Shown: piece by piece, positions 1 through 5,833 of the stretch
Position numbering within the stretch: position 1 is the stretch's first letter
Layout of the letters: each line of letters begins with the position of its first letter
DNA from: Acidobacteriota bacterium
GTDB lineage: Bacteria; Acidobacteriota; Terriglobia; Terriglobales; Acidobacteriaceae
Direction of reading: 5' to 3'
DNA: 6,927 nucleotides
NCBI GenBank assembly: GCA_019247235.1
Contig: JAFAPG010000290.1
Location: forward strand, 1-6,927
Notes under the pieces: generated by a model
The model's database searches: none
The model's input: only the letters and a program-made list of their open reading frames with translations
What the model was told of the DNA's origin: nothing
Made by a program: the position numbers and the translations under genes

Positions 1-252
1 CGGCTGTCGAAGAAAATCCTGCGCGCCGATAGAGCTCAGATACTGCGCAAAGTCACGGATTTGATAAAGAGCATTCCATACCGGAAGCTGTAAGTGATAG
101 ATTGGGCCGCCCGGAGGAATTTCCATTTCTACTCCGATCAGGTGCCGCTCAGGATCTTCAAGGGAGATCACATACCGAATGGGTTGGCCGGCGGATGGGG
201 CTCGGCAAACCATGGCAATCACCAAGCAAGCAAGCACGCCAGGTCTGTTCAC
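1..252 (-). CDS. M61-family (glycyl aminopeptidase-like) peptidase, N-terminal fragment, secreted
   Basis: This is the 5' end of a gene that leaves the window at base 1; 84 codons are visible and the frame is open to the edge. It starts with GTG at 252, which shares four bases (GTGA) with the mpl stop codon. Residues 1-22 look like a Sec signal peptide: a short n-region with Arg3, a hydrophobic core at about 6-16 (VLACLVIAMVC) and a small-residue stretch APSAG at 18-22. There is no lipobox before Cys16. From about residue 26 the mature part resembles the N-terminal beta domain of M61 metallopeptidases, including the stretch LQLPVWNALYQIRDFAQYL at 54-72, which I recall as characteristic of that family. 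Family members carry a downstream HExxH zinc site and often a PDZ domain; both would lie outside the window. The likely role is a periplasmic peptidase. The family call rests on recalled resemblance of a short stretch, so it is probable but not certain. Confidence 0.72.
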   Translation of the reverse strand, partial: MNRPGVLACLVIAMVCRAPSAGQPIRYVISLEDPERHLIGVEMEIPPGGPIYHLQLPVWNALYQIRDFAQYLSSIGAQDFLRQP

Positions 253-1697
253 TGGCGGGATCTCATCTCCAAGGCAGACGCGGTTGTCGAGTTTAGCGAG
301 GCCAAACAGGCGGGAAGTTTCTGGTAAATTCCTCCAAACCCTCCGTTTGAAAGGATGGCCACTACATCTCCGGCTCGCATCTCGGGAGCACAGACCTTCA
401 CGATGTTATCGGCGTCAGCCAAGACTCGCGCGCGCCGGCCGGCACCGATTAGCTGAGCGGCGATAGCATCCACGTCCAGCCGTTCTTGTTCGGCAAGGGA
501 TTCGGATTTGAACACATTGGCAACCACCACTTCATCGGCTAAGGTCAAACTCTTCTTAAGCTCGTCTTGAAAGATATTTCGCCGTAACGTGTTCGAACGC
601 GGCTCCAGAATGGCCCAAAGCCTCCTGCCTGGGTAGCGCGCCCGCAGCGCCGCCAAACTCGCGGAGATGGCGGTGGGGTGATGAGCAAAGTCATCGATGA
701 TGGTAATGCCATTCACTTCCGCCTTCACCTCCAGGCGGCGCTTGACACTTTTGAAAGTTGCCAATGCTTGGGCAATCGTGTTGGCGCTGATGCCCTGGTG
801 AGCCGAGATCCCGGCCGCGGCAGTTGCGTTCCAAACGTTGTATTCGCCAGCCAAGTCAAATTCAAAATCGGCAAAATGGCGACCTTGGTGCCAAACTGAC
901 CAAGCGGTGCCTTCAGCTCCGAGTCGCAGGTTGCGAACCGACCAGGCGGCTCGCTCCCCCGCCCCATAGCGCTCGACCGGACAGTAGGCACGGGCGATGG
1001 CCCGGGAAACGCTTTCCCCCTGGTCGAAGGCCAAAATGCGTCCTCGCCGGGGGACTAGGTTGACCAGCCGCTGGAACGATGTTTCCACGGCCTCAAGATC
1101 CCGGTAGATGTCGGCATGGTCGAATTCGACTGAGGTCAGAATGAGCGAGTCTGGAAAATAGTGGAGAAACTTGGGACCTTTGTCGAAGAAGGCGGTATCA
1201 TATTCGTCGCCTTCGAGAATGAAGTGCTCTCCCTGCCCGAGTTGAAAGCTGCGTCCGAAATTCTCCGCAATTCCCCCGATCAGAAACGAAGGGGCTTTGC
1301 CGGCCACTTCGAAAATCCAAGCCAGCATGGAAGTGGTAGTGGTTTTTCCGTGCGTTCCGGCAACTACCAAAACCTCCTTGCCCGCCAGGAACTCCTGGTG
1401 CAACAACTGCGGCAAAGAAGAAAACGGAATTCGGTTGTCGAGTACGTGTTCAAGTTCCAGATTGCCTCGAGAGATCGCATTTCCAACGATTACCAGGTCG
1501 GGCTGGGGATCAAGATTCTCGCGGGCGAAAGGCTGCGCCACTGGAATGCCTAACGACCCAAGAAACTCCGACATTGGAGGATAGGCCGCTGCATCTGAAC
1601 CGGTCACACGATAACCCCGTTCCGCTAACATACCCGCCAGAGATGCCATGGCCGTACCACAGATTCCAATCAGATGAATGTGTTGGTTGAGATTCAT
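249..1697 (-). CDS. mpl: UDP-N-acetylmuramate:L-alanyl-gamma-D-glutamyl-meso-diaminopimelate ligase (murein tripeptide ligase)
   Basis: Mpl is a cytoplasmic Mur-ligase-family enzyme. It uses ATP to attach recycled tripeptide L-Ala-gamma-D-Glu-meso-DAP to UDP-MurNAc, bypassing MurC, MurD and MurE. The 482-residue protein shows the expected order: an N-terminal nucleotide-binding domain with the Mpl-type motif GICGTAMASLAGM at 11-23; the ATP P-loop GTHGKTTT at 114-121; EGDEYDTAF at 162-170; EFDHADIY at 191-198; then the C-terminal domain with DDFAHHPTAI at 335-344 and LEPRSNT at 364-370. The DEYDTAFFDK segment and the single-gene length distinguish Mpl from MurC. The frame stays open to a TTG at 1715, but ATG at 1697 is preferred because GAGGA lies 8 nt upstream and the protein then begins directly at the first beta strand. 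It follows the LD-carboxypeptidase gene by 22 nt, and its stop overlaps the next start. All key motifs are intact. Confidence 0.95.
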   Translation of the reverse strand: MNLNQHIHLIGICGTAMASLAGMLAERGYRVTGSDAAAYPPMSEFLGSLGIPVAQPFARENLDPQPDLVIVGNAISRGNLELEHVLDNRIPFSSLPQLLHQEFLAGKEVLVVAGTHGKTTTTSMLAWIFEVAGKAPSFLIGGIAENFGRSFQLGQGEHFILEGDEYDTAFFDKGPKFLHYFPDSLILTSVEFDHADIYRDLEAVETSFQRLVNLVPRRGRILAFDQGESVSRAIARAYCPVERYGAGERAAWSVRNLRLGAEGTAWSVWHQGRHFADFEFDLAGEYNVWNATAAAGISAHQGISANTIAQALATFKSVKRRLEVKAEVNGITIIDDFAHHPTAISASLAALRARYPGRRLWAILEPRSNTLRRNIFQDELKKSLTLADEVVVANVFKSESLAEQERLDVDAIAAQLIGAGRRARVLADADNIVKVCAPEMRAGDVVAILSNGGFGGIYQKLPACLASLNSTTASALEMRSRQ

Positions 1698-1705
1698 TCT
1701 TCGCG

Positions 1706-1710
1706 TCCTC
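1706..1710 (-). promoter_or_regulatory. Ribosome binding site for mpl
   Basis: GAGGA on the minus strand sits 8 nt before the ATG at 1697. It decides between that ATG and the in-frame TTG at 1715, which has no comparable site and would place this motif inside the coding region. Confidence 0.65.
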
Positions 1711-1719
1711 GACAACCAC

Positions 1720-2667
1720 TCATGCCACGGTTGCGGGTTCGAGCATTTCGAGCGTTGCGCCAGAACTTTGTACGGTCAAGCGAACGCGCGCGCCGATGGG
1801 CAACGTGATGTTCTGACGGGAGACGTGTCCGGAGCGCAGTCCGTAGGCGGTAGGCACCTGGAGATCTTGGACCACTCGCACCATGACCTCTTCTAGTGTG
1901 TAGCCTTGGTTTGGAGCTTGCACGCAATCGAGCATCTCGCCAAATACGATGCCTCGCACTCCGGCCAGTTTTCCCGCCAATTTCAACTGCATCAACATGC
2001 GGTCGATCTGGAACGGCTTGGTGGCCACATCTTCCATGAATAGTATGGTTCCTTGGCTGTGAATTTCATACGGAGTGCCGAGCGATGCTACCAGCATCGA
2101 GAGACAACCTCCATACAACAGACCCTCGGCTGAGCCTTGGCAAAGCGGCTTCAGCCCCGAGTCCAGGCCAAAAGACGTCAATTCCTTACCTTCGAGAGCG
2201 GCTCGCCAAGAGACCAAATCAACGCCATCGCTTATGGCAAAATCTTTCGCTACCATGGGCCCGTGAAAGGTCACCCATCCTGCCACATCCGAAAAATAAG
2301 TAAGCAGGGTGGTGATGTCACTGTAGCCGACCAACACCTTGGGATGCTCGATCTTCATAGGCTCAAGCTCCTGAAGCAAGTAGTTGGAGCCATAACCTCC
2401 ACGCGCACAGAGAATGGCCTTTACGTCGGCGCGCTGAAACATCTCTTCTAGCTCTCGTTTGCGTCGCTCGACCGGTCCGGCAAAATAGAGATCGCGGGCG
2501 AAGATGTCTTCACTGAAGACCGGCCTATACCCTAAGCGATGCAAAGCTTGGCAGCCGGCTTCGAACTCCTCACGCTTGAAGTAACTGGCCGGTGCGACAA
2601 TTCCGATGTTGTCCCCGGCCCGCAAGGAGCGGGGCTTGAGGCGTGTTAAGGGTGCCCTAGGCCGCAT
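1720..2667 (-). CDS. ldcA: Murein LD-carboxypeptidase, peptidase family S66 (LdcA-like)
   Basis: LD-carboxypeptidases of family S66 remove the terminal D-Ala from the cytoplasmic muropeptide L-Ala-gamma-D-Glu-meso-DAP-D-Ala, giving the tripeptide that Mpl uses. The 315-residue protein has the usual family length and the Ser-Glu-His set: nucleophile Ser116 in GYSDIT (114-119), Glu212 in FMEDV (210-214) and His281 in SGHV (279-282). The N-terminal strand IGIVAPAS (21-28) and the GGYGS turn (90-94) are also typical. No signal peptide is seen, which agrees with a cytoplasmic recycling enzyme. The frame is open upstream to 2925, but that part lies inside dapF and is not protein-like in this frame. 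The ATG at 2667 comes one base after the dapF stop (TGATATG), so re-initiation by the same ribosome is likely. MccF-type immunity proteins share this fold, but the position between dapF and mpl favours cell-wall recycling. Confidence 0.9.
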   Translation of the reverse strand: MRPRAPLTRLKPRSLRAGDNIGIVAPASYFKREEFEAGCQALHRLGYRPVFSEDIFARDLYFAGPVERRKRELEEMFQRADVKAILCARGGYGSNYLLQELEPMKIEHPKVLVGYSDITTLLTYFSDVAGWVTFHGPMVAKDFAISDGVDLVSWRAALEGKELTSFGLDSGLKPLCQGSAEGLLYGGCLSMLVASLGTPYEIHSQGTILFMEDVATKPFQIDRMLMQLKLAGKLAGVRGIVFGEMLDCVQAPNQGYTLEEVMVRVVQDLQVPTAYGLRSGHVSRQNITLPIGARVRLTVQSSGATLEMLEPATVA

Positions 2668-2668
2668 A

Positions 2669-3451
2669 TCAGACCAGGAATTCCCCTCGAAAGATGATTT
2701 GGGCAGGACCGCGAAGAAACACCTGGCCGTTCCAGCGCACCCTCTGCGTGCCTCCCGGGGCGTGCACCAAGACAGAGGAAATTGTTTTCTTGTGAGAGAT
2801 TGCGGCAACGGCGGCAGCGCAGGAACCGGTGCCAGAAGATTGCGTCTCTCCCACCCCACGCTCGTAGAAGCGCACCTCCAGATTTTCTGGATCGCGGACG
2901 TGCACCAGTTCCACGTTGATGCCATATTGAAAATCGTGGTGCTTGGCTATTTCTGCCGCATCTCCTTGCCAGCCGGGAGCAAACTGGTCGACAAATACCA
3001 CAAAATGAGGGTTGCCCATTGAAACCGGTACTCCCCGCACTTCGCCAAACGCCACCTTAATCGAAAACTCATCGCCAAGCTGAGGGTCGCCCATCTCGGT
3101 CTCAAATTCAAAGCTCATTTGATGGCGGGCGGTCAAAGAGCAAGTGCGGATGCCTGCCCCAGTGCGCACCGTGATCCGCTGGCGCGACTCCTGGCAACAG
3201 AGATAGGCGGCGACACAACGCGTGCCATTGCCGGAAATCTCTGCTTCCGAGCCGTCGGCATTCAACAAGCGCGCACGAATGTCGGCGTCGGGAGTGGGGA
3301 AAAGCCACTCTACACCGTCGGCACCCACACCGTTGTGCCGATCGCAAAGCCGACGCGTGGAAGCGACCAAATCCGGCGGGGCATGCATGCCCTCGATGAT
3401 CAAGAAGTCATTGCCGCAGGCGCTGGCTTTGACCAAAGGAATCGCAGTCAT
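2669..3451 (-). CDS. dapF: Diaminopimelate epimerase
   Basis: DapF interconverts LL- and meso-diaminopimelate without a cofactor, using two cysteines as acid and base. It provides meso-DAP for lysine synthesis and for peptidoglycan. The 260-residue protein shows the substrate-binding start ACGNDFLII (11-19), the first catalytic cysteine Cys79 in SGNGTRC (73-79), the MGNPHFV motif (145-151) and the second catalytic cysteine Cys211 in SGTGSC (206-211), preceded by ERGVGET (197-203). It is slightly shorter than the E. coli enzyme (274 residues), but both halves of the pseudo-symmetric fold are present. Its ATG overlaps the stop of the upstream MgtC-family gene (ATGA), and its stop lies one base before the LD-carboxypeptidase start. 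The Shine-Dalgarno is weak (AGGT about 4 nt upstream), consistent with translation coupled to the gene before it. Confidence 0.95.
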   Translation of the reverse strand: MTAIPLVKASACGNDFLIIEGMHAPPDLVASTRRLCDRHNGVGADGVEWLFPTPDADIRARLLNADGSEAEISGNGTRCVAAYLCCQESRQRITVRTGAGIRTCSLTARHQMSFEFETEMGDPQLGDEFSIKVAFGEVRGVPVSMGNPHFVVFVDQFAPGWQGDAAEIAKHHDFQYGINVELVHVRDPENLEVRFYERGVGETQSSGTGSCAAAVAAISHKKTISSVLVHAPGGTQRVRWNGQVFLRGPAQIIFRGEFLV

Positions 3452-4113
3452 TCGACCTGCACCGGACCGAGCGCGGTCACGCTGTCAAAACCTCCGCATT
3501 GCTCGAGCATTCGCAGTACCTGCCTTTGTCTCGTCCGCGTGCCCTCGCATTCAAAATGCAGGCGAACATGTCGGGGCGTGGGCGCGACTTGTACATTTTG
3601 CATAATCAGGTGCAAGGGCTCGAGCGCTTCGTTGGCTTCCGCAATGACCGCCTCAGCGCTGCCTCCGGTGACCTCGTAACTGTGGAGGGTCAGTTTTAGG
3701 TCAAAAGACTGTTCGATGAAGCCGAACAAGCTGAGTACGCCAAGGATCACCAACGTGGTGGCAAGCGCCACGACGTATCGACCTGCGCCCACCGCCATAC
3801 CAATCGAAGCCACGACGAACAGAGTGGCTGCCGAGGTAATCCCCGTCACCAAATCTGCGCGCGCGTGAATAATGGACCCGGCGCCAATGAAACCGATGCC
3901 GGGGATGATTTGGGCGGCGATTCGCGTGTGGTCGCCGGTATGCTCACCTGCCAGTTGGTCGGAGAGCAGCGTAAACATAGCCGCCCCGAGACAAATGAAC
4001 AGGTTCGTGCGCAGGCCGGCGGGACGATGTTTCAGTTCGCGATCGAGTCCAATTAAGCCGCCCAGTAAGCTGGCAAGCAAGAGCCTGGCGATATCTGCGT
4101 CAATTGGCGACAT
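3448..4113 (-). CDS. MgtC/SapB family membrane protein
   Basis: This is a 221-residue inner-membrane protein of the MgtC/SapB family. Founding members help enteric bacteria survive low magnesium and inside macrophages; the molecular role of most environmental members is unknown. Five hydrophobic segments are visible at about 9-22, 36-52, 68-84, 94-109 and 112-134. They carry the family motifs GGLIGLDRE (18-26) followed by AGLRT (32-36), GIGFIGAGSII (72-82) and the TLFVVASIGMAVGAG stretch (97-111). Residues from about 138 to the end form a soluble tail of alternating strands and helices, like the ACT-like domain of long MgtC proteins. The frame is open to a GTG at 4197, but ATG at 4113 is chosen because AAGGAGG lies just upstream and the family N-terminus begins there. 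The gene follows an 88-nt gap and overlaps dapF by 4 nt. The sequence does not show why it sits in front of cell-wall genes. Confidence 0.9.
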   Translation of the reverse strand: MSPIDADIARLLLASLLGGLIGLDRELKHRPAGLRTNLFICLGAAMFTLLSDQLAGEHTGDHTRIAAQIIPGIGFIGAGSIIHARADLVTGITSAATLFVVASIGMAVGAGRYVVALATTLVILGVLSLFGFIEQSFDLKLTLHSYEVTGGSAEAVIAEANEALEPLHLIMQNVQVAPTPRHVRLHFECEGTRTRQRQVLRMLEQCGGFDSVTALGPVQVE

Positions 4114-4116
4114 CTT

Positions 4117-4123
4117 CCTCCTT
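4117..4123 (-). promoter_or_regulatory. Strong ribosome binding site for the MgtC-family gene
   Basis: AAGGAGG on the minus strand is the best Shine-Dalgarno match I noticed in the window. The spacer to the ATG at 4113 is only 3 nt (AAG), shorter than usual. It supports 4113 over the in-frame GTG at 4197. A strong independent site after the only sizeable gap fits fresh initiation here, in contrast to coupling at the other junctions. Confidence 0.65.
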
Positions 4124-4153
4124 GGCGGAGCGTCGTTTGAACAATTTGCTCGG

Positions 4154-4162
4154 ATTTTAACA
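4154..4162 (-). promoter_or_regulatory. Candidate extended -10 promoter element before the MgtC-family gene
   Basis: The minus strand reads TGTTAAAAT. This contains a TAAAAT hexamer (5 of 6 matches to TATAAT) preceded by TG one base upstream, the extended -10 pattern. It lies in the 88-nt gap between the membrane glycosyltransferase-like gene and the MgtC-family gene. A start site would be expected near 4147, giving a leader of roughly 35 nt. No good -35 hexamer is visible at 16-18 nt. Short AT-rich matches arise by chance, so this is only a candidate. Confidence 0.25.
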
Positions 4163-4165
4163 CCG

Positions 4166-4177
4166 GACAGGGCTGTC
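4166..4177. repeat. Short inverted repeat in the 88-nt intergenic gap
   Basis: GACAG-GG-CTGTC is a 5+2+5 inverted repeat lying 3 bp upstream of the candidate extended -10 element. It could be a small operator half-site pair. The two-base loop makes an RNA hairpin poor, and there is no T-run, so it is not a terminator. A repeat this short can occur by chance. Confidence 0.25.
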
Positions 4178-4201
4178 TCTATCCCGCTCCAGGACACAAC
4201 A

Positions 4202-5833
4202 TTAACGCGCCTGATTACCGCGAAGGGTGCGGGAGATGATAGCTCGGGGCTGGCCGTTCACGTGAATGACTTCGAGGGTCATCAGTTCGCGTTTGTCGAC
4301 CTTTTCGGCCACGGGGTCGTTCCCCACTTCGACGACATAATCGACGTAGCCGGCGGGATGGGAAAGAGCTCTCTCCCAGAGCCCTTCAGGATCGAAGGGC
4401 CGCTTCCAAGGGCGGTGATTACCCTCATGAATCACTTGCGCAAGCCGGATCCCCGCTCGCTCCAAGGCCCCGACGTGGTCGCCCAGATACATCAAGTAAG
4501 TCGAGGTGCTGGGTAGCTGAGTAAAACTGAAGGCCAATTGGGTCTCGAGCGCGATACGGCTGCGTCCATTTACCACGGCTTCTTCGAAGCTGATCGGTCC
4601 CTGCTTTAACACCTGCGTGTAACTGAGGGCCAGGCCAGCCATGAAGACTGCGCCCGCAACGGCTTTCCATTTCCCCGGCGGGAGAAAACGAATGCATCCG
4701 TGGGCGGCAACGCCGGTAAAAGCGGCAAACGCGGGTAACATCTCAATCCCATAACGGACGTTGTAGTAGGAAAACGGCCACCAGATCGGCAGGAATATAG
4801 GAACCCCGTTGTAGGCAATCGAGAGCATATAGAAAGGTACGGGTGTCCAGAGAAGAAGCATCGGCCAGAGTTTTCGTCGCAACAGTACGACGATGGCGGT
4901 ACCCAGGGCTAGCGAAGCCACCCAGAACGCCTGAAGCCAGGTAGTCGACAAATTGAGCTCCGCGGATTTGAAAAAATAACGGAAGGCTACCGGCAGGTCG
5001 TTAGTTCCTGGGTGAGGTGGCGTTCCCGGCACCCGGGTTCTCTCCTCGATGGCCTTGGGTGAATATGGCCCGTTGGCAAATTCGAAAGGGTTATCGTAGA
5101 CCAGCGCGTTATAGCCAAACCACAGTAGAGGAGCGACGAGCGAGATCAACAAAAGCCAACTCACTCCGCGCCGCAGAGCGATGAATTTTCCCAGCCAGGC
5201 AAGCGTCAGCCCAATCGTGACCATCACGGCCGCTAAAACCCAGCCGTCATAGCGGGTCAGGCAGGCGCCGGCTAAACAGAGTCCCGCTTTCCCGAGGCAT
5301 GAAGTTGCCCCATCGCGGTCTCCCTCTCGACAGCGTACGACGGCTCCGGAAAAGAACACGACCGCCCAAATAAATAATGCCAGATAGAGCGGCTCAGTCA
5401 TGGCCGTGCTCTGGAGGTACAGCAGATTGGGATTCAGAGCAAAAACCGCAGCCCCAAGCCAACCTGCAAAGCGTGCCGGCCAATGGTCGCCGACAAGCAG
5501 GGTTCGAAGCAAACGGAAGATACCGCAGACCCCGAGGACGTAGGCAAAAAGAGAGGGGACCGATCCGCCCATCCCCGTCTGCCACATGGAGCGAGAGATG
5601 AGAAAAGGCATCATAAGCAGGTGCGGTAGGGGAAGCCATACGGTACCGAGCTGCAGCGGTCCCGGAGTTTGGGAATCAAAGACGCGGCGGGCGATATTGA
5701 TGTGAGCTACGGCATCCCCGTACTGCAGCAACTCCTGCTGTCGCAGGCAGTACAAGAAAGCGACGAAGGAGAGGGAAACCGCGACTGGGGCCACGAACGA
5801 AAGGTCGAATTCTCGCTTCCCCGCTAGGCTCAT
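4202..5833 (-). CDS. Multi-pass membrane protein, GT-C-type glycosyltransferase-like (ArnT/PMT fold)
   Basis: The 543-residue protein has roughly ten to twelve hydrophobic segments, for example about 11-31, 93-110, 121-141, 146-166, 182-210, 224-243, 298-318, 322-341, 363-382 and 390-408. A hydrophilic C-terminal part (about 411-543) follows. A first extracytoplasmic loop begins right after the first membrane segment with YGDAVAHINIARRVFDS (38-54). An acidic residue in this loop is typical of GT-C enzymes, where it helps bind metal or catalyse transfer from polyprenyl-phosphate sugars. AMTEPLYLAL (144-153) and LTRYDGWVL (192-200) also resemble this superfamily. Donor and acceptor cannot be read from the sequence; lipid, protein or cell-envelope glycan are all possible. 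The ATG at 5833 overlaps the kinase stop (ATGA), and the Shine-Dalgarno is weak, so coupling is likely. A non-enzymatic membrane protein is possible. The superfamily call is moderately secure; the specific function is unknown. Confidence 0.75.
   Translation of the reverse strand: MSLAGKREFDLSFVAPVAVSLSFVAFLYCLRQQELLQYGDAVAHINIARRVFDSQTPGPLQLGTVWLPLPHLLMMPFLISRSMWQTGMGGSVPSLFAYVLGVCGIFRLLRTLLVGDHWPARFAGWLGAAVFALNPNLLYLQSTAMTEPLYLALFIWAVVFFSGAVVRCREGDRDGATSCLGKAGLCLAGACLTRYDGWVLAAVMVTIGLTLAWLGKFIALRRGVSWLLLISLVAPLLWFGYNALVYDNPFEFANGPYSPKAIEERTRVPGTPPHPGTNDLPVAFRYFFKSAELNLSTTWLQAFWVASLALGTAIVVLLRRKLWPMLLLWTPVPFYMLSIAYNGVPIFLPIWWPFSYYNVRYGIEMLPAFAAFTGVAAHGCIRFLPPGKWKAVAGAVFMAGLALSYTQVLKQGPISFEEAVVNGRSRIALETQLAFSFTQLPSTSTYLMYLGDHVGALERAGIRLAQVIHEGNHRPWKRPFDPEGLWERALSHPAGYVDYVVEVGNDPVAEKVDKRELMTLEVIHVNGQPRAIISRTLRGNQAR

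Noticed and set aside
1..93. A plus-strand open frame from the left edge to a TAA at 91-93, as if a convergent gene ended here.
   Set aside because: The same bases encode, on the minus strand, a convincing signal peptide and M61-like N-terminus continuous with the operon. The plus-strand peptide is short, Lys/Arg-rich and unrecognised.
94..327. Plus-strand open frame of 77 codons at the left end.
   Set aside because: It spans the mpl/M61 junction antisense to both genes and has no family features; it is a shadow of the minus-strand coding sequence.
2668..2925. An 86-residue N-terminal extension of the LD-carboxypeptidase.
   Set aside because: It lies wholly within dapF in another frame, has Trp/Cys/Arg-rich non-protein-like composition, and the family N-terminus starts at the ATG at 2667, one base after the dapF stop.
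4114..4197. A 28-residue N-terminal extension of the MgtC-family protein from a GTG at 4197.
   Set aside because: It has no Shine-Dalgarno, while ATG 4113 has AAGGAGG directly upstream and matches the family N-terminus.
3872..4516. A 214-codon plus-strand open frame.
   Set aside because: It runs antisense across parts of the MgtC-family and glycosyltransferase-like genes and the gap between them, and shows no domain-like sequence.
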